A stretch of 64,000 nt of DNA from the NCBI RefSeq assembly GCF_000208745.1, contig NC_030853.1:28196061-28260060 (forward strand). Direction: 5' to 3'. The DNA comes from Theobroma cacao. Its lineage: Eukaryota; Streptophyta; Magnoliopsida; Malvales; Malvaceae. Positions 24,259 through 35,700 of this stretch are shown here, piece by piece. The stretch's first letter is position 1, and every line of letters begins with the position of its first letter. The position numbers and the translations under genes are program-made. The notes under the pieces are model-generated. The model did not search any database, was not told the DNA's origin, and saw only the letters and a program-made list of their open reading frames with translations.

Positions 24259-24970
24259 TAATTTAATATTAAAGACGTGATCCCTTCTTGAGTTTAACGA
24301 GAACATGAATGCATTTGCTAGTCTAAAAGGATTAATCCAAGCCATGGCCAAACCTTGTTGCACATTGTCTTGGAGAACGTTAGTACTTAAACCCTCTCAA
24401 GTACAAATATATGAAGAATCACAACAACTAGCCACACTGGGCTCTGCTTCATTCTCTGTTATATATTAATGGGTTTAGATGATGTTAGGGAAGCTAATCA
24501 CCCAACCAAAATTTTATTAATGGGTTGTTCCATGTATGACATAACTGGAGGGTTTTAATAGAATAGAACCTTTAAATTTGTGCACCCCTTAATCATATTA
24601 ATGGGTTTAGTCTAATATTATATTGATTTTGTTTGATTTATTTATTGATTTCTTCTGTCGATATACTATTTGATATATATTAAAAATTATTTAGTAAAAA
24701 TATTCTATTTTCATCCATACACTATTAAACTTGCACCAGAAAATGCAATATACTATTAAAATTACACTAAAACCAAAAGGAAACCCATAAATACGAAGCC
24801 CCCAATATAACACAGAGGTAAATTCGACTATTTTTTCATTATTTTATTAGTTTGTTAAGCCCAATGTTAACTAACCATGGGCCACTAATCGAGCCCAATT
24901 CTTTTATTCTTTAGTCCCAACAGTCCAATAGCAGCTAAAACAGAGCCAACCCTGTTTTGCTCCGCGTTGT
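24259..24970. other. Spacer and RPC9 promoter
   Basis: No gene. The region becomes GC-richer from about 24940, where the probable first exon of RPC9 begins. Confidence 0.4.
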
Positions 24971-25074
24971 ATGAGGAGCTTCTCCGCCGTCGTTGTAGGC
25001 GGCGCTAGCACCACCACTCATCACGCCGACCACCACTGATGAGGACGTTTTGTTCATGGTTTCAACTTTTGTAA
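24971..25074 (+). other. Two small ORFs in the probable RPC9 leader exon, joined by TGATG
   Basis: A first ORF, 24971-25039, encodes 22 residues (MRSFSAVVVGGASTTTHHAD then HH). A second, 25039-25074, encodes 11 residues. The stop of the first and start of the second overlap as TGATG, an arrangement compatible with termination-reinitiation. They lie in a GC-rich island ending at a good donor (AAAG|GTACC, 25076/25077). I infer this island is the untranslated first exon of RPC9; no transcript evidence is available here. Confidence 0.4.
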
Positions 25075-26037
25075 AGGTACCAGAAAATCCTTTTTTCCCT
25101 ATTGCTGACTATTCTACATTTCAGTAAAATATTTGTGTTACAATTATCTTCTTTTAATCTAAAATAGACTCCATAGGCATATAAAATTTTGGGTATTTCA
25201 AATTTTGTTTAGTTTTTCTCTTTAGTTTCGTTTAAGGGTATTTCTCTTTTTCTTTTTTTTTTCATATTCTAATATGTATGAATTTATATCAATTTTGAGG
25301 GGCTTTTTTTTTTTTAGTTTCAAGTTGTTGTTTTTGTGATTAATTTAAGTTGTTTAACGTCCTGTGCTCAGGTGCAATTGAAGTGTTTGCTTATATTTTT
25401 CAAAGAGAAATGATTAAGAAGCCAAAGCTAAAATCGTTACATGTTCTAGTTATTTTTCTACATCTGATGTCTTTTTTATTTTCTTTCTAAGAGAAATTTT
25501 AAAATTTCAAGCTACCCCTTTTCTTTCATGTAATGCTAGAATAAAACTTTAATTGAAGGGGCTTTGATTTTTGTGCATTGGTTTGTCTATGGCAGCATGA
25601 AGAAGAAGTTTGTTTTTCTCGTCTTTGTGAATATTATTGATATAAACCAAACTGTTACCGGTTACTTTACTTCCAAACCAGGAAATATTGATCTTGTTCT
25701 GATTTCTCAGTTCCAATTGTTCATTTTCCAAGGTGTTTCATCACTTGCCAATATAAAATTTGGCATCTTGATATCTATTGGTTATCAGTATAAGCAAAAG
25801 GCTATTCAAAACAAGGTTTCATTGTTATCTATACTTTTGATTACTTATGGAGAACATTGCAGCTGTCTAGGAATACAAGTGGAAAACTACTGGACATAAT
25901 GGTGGTTTTGTTTTTCTTATATATTTGATTTTGTTTTCACATTTGCAGGATCTAGCCACCCAGCTGAAAACTGCTTGTGCACTGTGTACAACTCGTATAC
26001 TTTACAACGATCAGTTTCATCTCCGTTACCCTGCAGG

Positions 26038-26988
26038 ATGAAGATGTATGTGCTTCCCTTCATGTTGTTTAGTTTGTTGCTTTAAATTAAATGCTTTAGC
26101 TTCTTTGGTCAATTTGTTGGGGACTTTCTTTCATTTTTTTTCTTATTCATTTGCCTTGAGGTTTCTCTTAAAAAGTGTAAGAAGGTGGAGTCTTTTGCAG
26201 AAAAGAAGCTAATGCTGGTGCGCTTACCAATTTTGAAGTACTTGACTTTCTACGATCTAGAGGGGCTTCAAAGGATCCTACAAGAGTTATTGTTCCAATA
26301 GCACCATCTGAATTCAAGGTTTATTTTTTATACTGATCTTTTTACCTATATATGTTCCTATGGTATTGAAGAAGTGAAAATGTATTTGTTGCTCAGTTGT
26401 CTTGGTATGTTCTAGGTCTATGATTATTTGGTGGAGAGTGCCGCTTGCAATCAAACAAAAGAACACATCAATGACTTCTTGGAAAGGTGTAAAAATTATA
26501 AACTTGCAAAAGCTGAGGTTCTCAATATCATCAATCTGAGACCATCTGCTTTAGTTGAAATCGACCCGGTAAAACTCTTCTGTTCAATGTTTCTATTTTA
26601 GTAATATTCCTTGAGCACCGTCAATCATATACTGTCATCCATGATCATTCCTGTTTTTTATTGCTATGGTGCATTTATTAAATAGCCAATTTGATTTGGT
26701 GAAGAAGGGTCTTTCTTTGACACTTGCATTGCTGAATTTTATTTGTTTTCCCAGATAATTGAGCAGTCTGAGAAGCGTTTTGGAAAACAACTAGAAGAGT
26801 TGGTTAATTTGGTGGTGGAGGTGTTGCCAGAGCCTCCTACACAAAAGAATGCTGAACAAGGGAACAGTGAGGATAAAGAAGAAACTATAGACAGGAAAGA
26901 CATGGATGAGGGTGAAAGGGAAACTACAAATGGTGATGAGGATCAAGCAGAACAAACTGAAGATGGTGAGAAAATGGAGGATAGTTAA
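26038..26988 (+). CDS. RPC9: DNA-directed RNA polymerase III subunit RPC9 (CRCP homologue)
   Basis: Coding exons 26038-26045, 26201-26318, 26416-26568 and 26755-26988 give about 170 residues. The product starts MKIKEANAGALTNFEVLDFL and continues RSRGASKDPTRVIVPIAPSE, the conserved start of plant RPC9. It then has the helical HRDC-like region (VYDYLVE, DFLERCKNYKLAKAEVLNII, NLRPSALVEIDPIIEQSEKR). RPC9 pairs with RPC8 in the stalk of RNA polymerase III and acts in tRNA/5S transcription initiation in the nucleus. The first coding exon holds only MK plus two bases of the third codon, placed at the end of a leader exon from 25949. A further leader exon ending at 25076 is inferred. The C-terminal 45 or so residues are a strongly acidic tail (EDKEETIDRKDMDEGERE...), longer than in animal homologues. 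No lesions. Confidence 0.93.
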
Positions 26989-29900
26989 ATCCCTCTATGC
27001 AGGGATAATTCCAATAGCAATCCTGCTCCTGGATATATAAACAGGGGAAAACCGGTTTGCTGATCTTATGAACTTCAGTTAATGCATTTGGAAACCTCAT
27101 TCTTGTATAGTTGACAAGTTCATCAGAAGTAGGTTGCTATAGGCTTTAATCATGGCATGAGATTATTATTATTTTTTTCCTATGAATCAAGTGAGGTGTA
27201 CAACTGAAATTCTAGTACTATACCCTGTTATTTTCGTGGGCGCTCAAGGCAAACCATTCAATTTGTGGCTCAACCTAAATCAGGCTTTAGCGTGAACCTG
27301 CCCCTAAACAAGGATTGAAAGGGGAATCCAATTAGGAAACCCTTATTAAGGACATAATAATAATTGCATAAGATTGAAATGTTTGTACTTTGAGATGAGG
27401 GTGTGAACGAGGATGTTGGATTTCAGAAAAAAGAGCACTCGTAGATAATTCAACCATCTAGTCCACCAGCATCCCCAACCATTCTGGTCAAATCAAACAT
27501 CACTTCCAAATGTCAATTCTCTCTCTCTCTTTGCCCTGAAAATTGCCCACAGTTGGTGAAGGTGGTGACTGATGACTGGTGAACAAGATGGGCAAACCTG
27601 ACCAACACTCTCCTTTGGGATTTGAATATATTTTGGAGCCACCAAAGGCCCTGCCCCTCCCCCCACCACTCCACCTTCTCTCTTCTTTTTGTCAAGCTGT
27701 CTCACCGAATCCAGAAAAATAACTCACTACTTTTTCCTTATGAATATTGTGAATTACAAAAAACCCCTAATAGTCTTACTTAAGCACTTACTAATAATTT
27801 TAAAGGAAGAAATTCTACCTTATTGTAATAACTAAGAATTGATTCATCGATCTCAGATTTTAAGTTATCTTATACTCGAATACCATGATTCCAAATTGAC
27901 GTTATAACTTATCCGTATTTGTATTTTGTTTCGAGTTAAAAATTATATATTTTAAAGAATTAAGATAGTAATACTGGAATTTTATAGAAGTGATTTTGTA
28001 ATAAAAAATAAAAATAGAGAGAATTTATTGTAAAAAAAAAAAGATTGCAGTATTAATTTATGAAAAGATAAATATGTCAGGTCTGGTGAAAGGACAGTTG
28101 AACAAGACATAATAAAGAAATTGGGAGAGGAATTCTCTGACTACATCTACAAATAATCGTCCCTCTTTGATTGATATAAAGGTTCGTAGCGAGTAGGGAC
28201 CCTTTAACAGCGAAGGCTGTGCCCTTCTTTTACTATTTTTCTTTTTTTTTTTGGCTTTTTAACAGGCCTTTTTTTGCTTTTTGAAATTCCCTTCTTTTCT
28301 CATACCTTATTTTAGATAAACAACACTGCCACATGGAAGCAAACAGATATGTATGTTCCAATTCCAATCCTATAAGAAAAACACAAGGAAGCCAACCCCC
28401 TCGTGTGTCTACAGTCTACTGAATTTATTACGTGAGCTCTCACTGTTTCCCCCTCTCCAGCAATAAACTGCTGACTTCTTTTTTCTCCTTCCATGGATTG
28501 TTGAAGGAGTGGAGAATACAACTATTTTTCCATCATAATGATGAGAAAGGAAAGCTTATTCCTGCTTCCTATCAATTGGAAGCAAAGAGAAAATAGTGTT
28601 CATGCATCTGTTTGAGATAAATATAAGCCTAACATTGTTGAAACTACATTGATTTGCATCAGAACAACAATAATGGAAGAGAGGCGGAGGAGGGGGGGTG
28701 GGGTCCTGGGGATAAGGTTTTTTTTTCTCAAGAATGTACCTCAAACATATGAAAAAAACTGATGTACTAACATTAAATTCAAAATCTAATCGAAAGACTT
28801 TGAAATGAGCTTAGAAAGCAAACTTGTTCCCTCGTTAGCAAACATTCCACATGCTATGGATTTTTCTTTTCCCTCAAGTTAACATCAGCCTGGGAGTAAA
28901 TATATGAGCAAAACCGAGAGAAACTCACTCTTTGCACACAACTTCTGACCAAAGACTGTTGACTCGTAATGAATTATCATAAATTTTTCCATGATTCAAT
29001 GGTGATGATACAAAGAAATGATCTGAATTCGAAAATAAGATTATTTAATTTGGAAGAGTTTTCCGTAAAATTCAAGACAATGATAACATAAACTCATTTG
29101 ACTTTGTCTTGATGATCACCACTTCCCAACACAAGGCACATTCCTGCTGTCCATTTGCACTCTTCCTGAGCAGCAAAATCGAGCTAATGGTCTTAACTTA
29201 CGAAACATGTCTCCCAAACTCAAGTAAAAAAAGGTTACTGTAGTAAAGACATACGACAACTTGACAAGTAGACCAGAAGCATTAAAACTACCCTAATGGC
29301 CCTAAACGAAGGTAGAGGGAATTCGAGGGATTCAGTGAGGGTAGCTGTGGGGAAATAGAAATAATAAAAGAGACCCTTTGAGAGCAGGGTACAATGAATG
29401 CTGTACGTATCCTTCAAACAGCGAAAGAGATTATGGATAGAGAGGGAAGGGAAAGGGGAAGAAAGAGAGAAAGAAGAGAAGAAAATGTGTGTGTAGTATT
29501 AGAAGAAAGGAAACAAACAACCAACCAACCAACCAACCAGGTTTGCAGATGAGAAAGCGAAACAAACAAGATGTCCCCATCATTGTTCGCCTTTGCTGCT
29601 CTATCTCTGTAGGTTCCAATTCTATTCAGAATAGAAAATAATGGAACCCCATCTTATTGATCATTCACATGCACTTTTTCTTCCCTATCTACTCTTTCTT
29701 TGAATTAAGAACATTGCTGAGATGATTGTTACTGTTCAACTAACAAAACTTGAAAACACATCCCCCCATTTTCCGAACTTGAACTTCCCCCATCTCACTG
29801 GCTTCCTCTAGCATTTTACTCTTAAAATTCTTGATATTATTTCAGCATGATGGATCCTACAGCATTGAGTATTATATCGAACCAGAACTAAATAGACCCA

Positions 29901-30795
29901 TTATGATTTTTGTTTTCAGTTCCTCATTCAAATACCTAGAGATAGAGATGTCACAGGATACTTTTTAGGTGAAAGTATTTTTTATGTACAATCCATTGAA
30001 TTTTCAATAAAATAATGTTATATAGAAGATGGCGCATGCAATTTTGCCACGTTGTGTGTACTTGTTAATTAACTCTTAACTCTACTAAATCCTACTTCAA
30101 ATGATACTTAAGGACAGAGTACCGCAATATCGATATTTGGCCCCAAAAGATATTTCGTCATAATAAAATATGGTAAAAATAACAAAGATGGGGCTGAACT
30201 AAATAGAGCTAAATCTGGGTACATACGGCTTCATATCAGATGTAAACCATCATGACAATTGACAGTACTAAAAAAACCTGTTAACTGACGATATGTAGCT
30301 TGAAACAGATCTCATATTCAGTGTCAGTATCAATTACTGCAATTTAAAGCTAACAATAAGTGCTCAAAAAAAAGTAAGAAGAACAATATGCATGATACTA
30401 CAAGTTAACATTACACTCGCAACTTCTGTTTCTCATAAAACATAATCTTAATTACAGTCTTTAACTCCCAATCTGTCTCATACAAACTTGCTTTAATGCA
30501 AGTGAAAAAGGAAAAAGATCATACGCAAAAGAGAGAGCAGCTGAAGAAGAACTAAAGAAAAGAAAAGAGAGAGATCTCTCTTGGTAATCTCACCTACAAA
30601 TAACTTACATTCCCAAAGCTTTCCTGTCTCTCACAGGAAACGCAAAATCATTATATAAACATAGAAAGAACCAACAGTGTAAGTTACCAAAATAGCAATA
30701 ATATATAGTAAGTACTAATAAAAATTTTTTTTTTCTTCTTTTTTGAAAAAGGTCTTAGAATTTTAATGTGTTTGCTTTGTTCTCTTCTTTTCCTT
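26989..30795. other. Intergenic between RPC9 and the EPFL gene
   Basis: Contains the RPC9 3' UTR and, from the right, the EPFL 3' UTR. Otherwise no gene was recognised. A (CCAA)n microsatellite lies at about 29520-29540, an AG-rich stretch at 29430-29510 and poly-T runs near 28230-28270. Short frames are low-complexity. Confidence 0.4.
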
Positions 30796-31245
30796 TTAGG
30801 GCATAAAAAGCTTGTTGCCACACTTGCAACGCCAAGCTTCAGGATAGTACTCAAGTGGCATACTAAACCCTGGTTGAATCGGCACGTGAACCGGTTTACA
30901 AGGTGAGCAACTTCCACACTTGGATCTACAAGAAGGTGGTGATGAACCAGGGCCACCGAGTCGTTTCTGAGCCAAGAACCAGTCCAACACCCCTGACCCA
31001 CTTCTCTTCTTACTACCCTCTCTCTCCTGGAACCCGCTGCCTGCACAAAGAAACACAAAACCGCACTGAGTTAAGACCGAGTCGAACGGTTACATATACA
31101 TATATTCAAGGTCGAAAGTCCTAAGAACAAAATGGAATTAATTTAAGTTACCGAGTTGAGAAAGAGTGATGACTGAAGCAGAAGCAAATAAGAGAAAGGT
31201 GAAGGCAACGACGGTGTGGTGGTGGCGGTGGCAGGATACGCCCAT
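30796..31245 (-). CDS. EPFL4: EPIDERMAL PATTERNING FACTOR-like secreted peptide (EPFL4/5 type)
   Basis: Two exons on the minus strand, 31245-31152 and 31040-30796, give 112 residues. The start MGVSCHRHHHTVVAFTFLLF and following ASASVITLSQ form a signal peptide. The mature C-terminus carries the EPF cysteine pattern CRSKCGSCSPC, then YYPEAWRCKCGNKLFMP (Cys69, 73, 76, 79, 103 and 105). The SCRSKCGSCSPCKPVHVPIQ and SMPLEYYPEAW context points to the EPFL4/EPFL5 (CHALLAH-like) group. In Arabidopsis these are apoplastic ligands of ERECTA-family receptors that affect stem elongation and stomatal patterning. The start was chosen as the first ATG giving a signal peptide. A TATAAA on the minus strand at 31539-31544 is about 295 bases upstream. 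It lies between FORKED-like and PEAPOD, as at At4g14723. Confidence 0.94.
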
Positions 31246-31538
31246 GCCGAGGAAGAGCTGGCGGAGGGGAGGTTACAAAACTCAGCTCAAAGAGTTAAGG
31301 ACTCAGGGAGGAAGAAGATTGTTTTCTTTTGAGAAAGGGAAGGGGAGTTGCTATTATTGAAGGGTTTTTTTTTTCCCTTCTTTTCTTCTGTTGCGTGAGA
31401 GTCCAAGTCAAAGACACAAATACACAAGGAAGATTATAAGAGAGAAGGGATATCTTTTTGTTTTATTGTTTGGCCAAATGGGTGTGGCTGGGGTCTACCA
31501 GTACCCTGAATGATTGTGATGGTGTTTTCTACTGTGCC

Positions 31539-31544
31539 TTTATA
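31539..31544 (-). promoter_or_regulatory. Candidate TATA box of the EPFL gene
   Basis: The minus strand reads CACTATAAAGGC here, about 295 bases before the EPFL ATG. This would imply a leader of roughly 260 bases. Confidence 0.35.
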
Positions 31545-32556
31545 GTGGGTGACTTATTACCATTGTACGTTAAAAAACCCAAACATTAGATGGTAACTAA
31601 AAGCACATTACCACTATACTTTTACTTCATAATGTCAGCTATTTTCTCGTTGATACTTTTCGACTTGCTAAATTTTGCCAAAATCGTAAACTGTGTGCTA
31701 GTTGGATCCATTACTATATAAGCTCTTCCTATACATTACGATCCATATATACATATATATATATATATATATTATTTAATATTTATTATTAAATTAAATA
31801 CTCGAATGCTAGATAAAAAAATTTTATAATGTGATACCTTATGATTTGTTGGATCTAGAATTGATAAGAGTAGAGTTAAGAGAGCCTGGGATTGCAAGCT
31901 TTCAAATGGTACCAGTATGCTATGGTACTTGTGAAGAAAATTTTTACGGATCGATGGTAATAGAGTGTTTCACATTGAGAGCCTCAGGCTGGCTCCAGCT
32001 CTAGATCCTTTTGGGTTATGTTCATAACTATGCACCAAAAAGTGAAAAGGTTTCTGTTCACGTGCAAGTTGATGTGACAGATATTCATCATGTTTCGGTT
32101 TGTGAATAGCACCTTAGTCCTTACGCTCTCTATGAAAATTTCTACTTGTATTTGTACTCTTATATATTGTTCACAAACATTTATTTTGACAAAGAAAATG
32201 TCAACAAGTTATGAAAATCCTACCCTAGTTTCAGTCAAAATCCAATGGTTTGCAACATTGGGCCCTTAACCTGTTGGAGATTAAAGAATGGAAATACTTG
32301 ATTGAATACAATGATCCTTTTTTAAGGTAAACTTTTTGGCAAGTTTCAAGTTGGATATTTTACCATTGGACCTACCTTTCCCAGGTTCGATTGAATCCCT
32401 AAACTTAACAAAAATAGCACCCTCATTTCAATTATCACCGGGATAATTATGGGAATATTGGTACCTGTATAGCCATAATAATTGTGGAGAAAGAAAACAG
32501 AGGAGAGGCTTAAAACGTAAATTTCCCAAAAAAAGTGGGTGTTGAGTTGGATGGAA

Positions 32557-32587
32557 GCAGCAGGCAGCAGGCAGCAGGCAGCAGGCA
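32557..32587. repeat. Four-copy GCAGCAG tandem repeat
   Basis: The 7-base unit GCAGCAG repeats four times with a partial fifth unit. It lies in non-coding DNA and is a likely length-variable minisatellite. Confidence 0.8.
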
Positions 32588-35500
32588 CCCGTGTGGTTGC
32601 GTACGTGTGTGAGAGACTAGGGGCCTCTGATCTGTCCCCGTACGGGATGAACATCTGAGTCAAGCCCCTTAGCCTTAAGCCACCATTATTTAACTCCCTT
32701 CCTTTTAGAAGCCCTTCTCATGGTGAGTCTTAGTGGTACTCTTATCACCCTATTAAATTTGAGGTGGGAACCCAAGGCCAAAAACCAAAAAAATGTTGTT
32801 GACAGAGACGGATAAAGAGGGGAAGCATCAAATTCAAAGAGATCAAGCGAATAAATCACAATAAATTTTTGTTTTTTGTTTGTGACAAAATATTAGTAGG
32901 GTCTTGGCTCACCAAATAAAATGGTCAAATTTGATAATAAATGGTGTTTAATTTCTAATTTCATCTATCTCGATGTTAATGTTTGAATATACGATTTTTG
33001 TAAGATGTGACGTACGTAAGATTATTATGATACGAGTATTATTTGTATCCATATATTATTTTTGTAACATGTGAAATATGTATTCTTAGGATGAGATAGT
33101 TACAAGGGGAGAAGGTTTAATAAATGAACATGACCCTTTTTGTAAGTGAGGACCTGGACCTACTGCTGCCTGCCACTGGGGTTTGGTCAGTGATCCTTGG
33201 GTTTGGTTTGGGTGGGGTTGAGACTTACAGAAGCATTTAAGGCAAAATTGAGTAGGGTGGCTCAGGGCTCTTGATCGGTTGGCTAGGGTCATTATTTTTC
33301 TGGTTCGGGTCCCATTAGGTAACCCATCGACATTTCATGATGCTACTTCTCAGTCTAACTGTAAACGCTATAATTCCTTGTGGAGTCTATACTCTATCCG
33401 ATCATTTTAGGTCTCTGTGGTAAGTTTATTTTAGTTTATATATATATATATATATATATAGTCTACACNTATACTATGCAATTACTAACGAACATAAGGA
33501 ACTAAAATGATATAAAAATGATGGTATCTATAAGATAATTAGTTCATAATATCATATCCATTAGATTAAATTAAAAAAATAATATAATAATTAAATAAAA
33601 ACGTGTAACTTATAAGTTAATAAATTTTACACAATAAAGCAACCCTTTTAACATTAATCATTTAATTAAAACTTTTGGTACTTTTCTTGTCAGAAAGAGT
33701 TTGCCTAATAGACCTATTAGATTGTCTGACATCATGAACAATACTTATAATGCACTTATTTTGAAAACATAGTCCTATATTCTTCCTTTTTTTTTTTTTG
33801 TCTTCTTTTACACTATGCTGTGAAAATGATAGTAGTAATTCAAAATAGGACAGGGAAAATGAAAGAAGATATTAACAAAGCAATAAAGAAGTATTGGACT
33901 GTTTGGAGGATTTGAATTGAATATCCAAACTTTCTAGTTTTTCCAATTTCTACTGTTTGGTTGAGGGTAAATACTGTGAGAGCATGATCATGGAATATGA
34001 CTTATGAGACAAATAGGGAAAGCAAGTGGGCCTATTGAAGGACCAAAAGGCCAAGCCATGAACCCTTGATAGGGCCTTTGAAGATTCTAGCATGAGAAGG
34101 GCCATGTTTTGAACAGTGTCCCTACAAGAGGGACAGTCATGCCAGACAGCTACCATTACTTCCAAGCTTCAGCACTATATACATTCATTGGGTGTAGAAA
34201 CTAGAAAGGGACACTTCATAAAACTGGGCCCTTTTTGTGATACTAAATTATGATAAATTAGAAAAAAAAAAAAACACACCAAAGAGATCTGCAGAAACCT
34301 GTTTGGTCCTTACCATGGAAGCTTTCAGTAGTGAAGTTATTTTTTACAACTTTTCTCTCTAGATATTTTATAATTTTTTAAACAAATTTTCATTTTGATT
34401 TTTTTAAAATTAGTAGTTTGTGAATAATTTATATTCTCACAAGATGATAAAATATAAAATTTATCCAATAAAATTAAAAAAAAAACTCCTAAATTTGAAC
34501 AAAAGTGACTAATTTTGATAATTTTATTAGACAAAATTAATAACTTAATTTTTATGAAAACAAAAAATATCTACAAAAACATTAGTTGAACAAATTTATA
34601 AAAATATCATAAAAAAAGTTTAAATCAGAGACGAAGATGAATTTTCTTTTTTTTTTTTCAATTTTTTGGGTCAAATGCTAAGGAAAATACCGAAACGCCC
34701 ACAAGAGAGAGAAAGAAAACCCCACTTTCCCTATTGGTAAATTAAACTTTTACCTATTTCTGAACAGAAAAAAAAAAAGGAGGGATAATGCTCAAAAGAA
34801 AAAAACATGAAAAAGGTTACAGCAACTTTTAATATTCATACCTTTTGGTGCTGACAAACTCGAATAGTCGAATTAGTAGTCAAAAGTCATTCTGGGCTGG
34901 AACTTGAGCAGACAAAGGAACAATAATTTACTTCCTTGGCCAATTTATTAAAATAATATATATTTTCAATTCAATTATCTGATCCCTTGCCACGTGTTTG
35001 AATAACATAGGTTGTTGCTAATTTTTCCTTCTAATAATTCCATTAAAATAATAAAAAAAGAGCTTAATGTTACTAGCCAAAAGGTTCACCTAAATTAAGA
35101 ACATCTATAAGTATTGTTAACTTGTGTACCAACATTTAATTGAGCGCCTAACCACAAAAGAAAATATTAAAATAAAGTTATAATATTTATCATTTATTAA
35201 CCTTAAACCAAAGTAAAGGCAAGAAAGAATTATCCGTTCTAATTTTAAAAGTAATAAAAAAATTGAACAGGGAGAATCTAAGGACAAAGATACCTTAATT
35301 TCCTCGCTACAATGACATATTAACACTTGTCAACAGGAACGTGAGATAGTTTTCAACTCCCATTAACGTTCGCCACGTCTCTCCTAAAATGGCAGAACCG
35401 CAATTTCTGACATGATTAAGCCCACATTTACTCTCCCTAAAATCTCATTATTACCACATAATAACAACAAACCCCCAGCTTACGTGGCAGCCTAGGGTGC

Positions 35501-35700
35501 TTCGCAGCTCCTCAAAATCACCCCCCACCCCCGAAAAAAAGAAAATAAAAAATAAAAAACAAAGTCCCCCCATCCCACCCCAGCCTTCTCCCATAAGATT
35601 GCTTAATGCCGCGGCCTCTCTTTTAGTAGACAAAATTGGGCCTTCTAAGTACTTGTATTTACTAGCGCTGCCACTGTGGTGGGTTTCCGGCGACGGATAG

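Larger units (their letters stand above)
31246..35700. other. Intergenic between EPFL and PEAPOD
   Basis: No gene supported. Contains the EPFL promoter, a (TA)n run at about 31752-31774, a 7-base tandem repeat at 32557-32587, a (TA)n run at 33437-33460 followed by an ambiguous base at 33469, and very AT-rich DNA at 34330-34660. Just before the PEAPOD start is a six-codon upstream ORF (35606-35626, MPRPLF). Confidence 0.4.

Noticed and set aside
32380..32400. GGTTCGATTGAATCC, resembling a tRNA T-arm
   Set aside because: No acceptor stem, D-arm or anticodon arm could be fitted around it.
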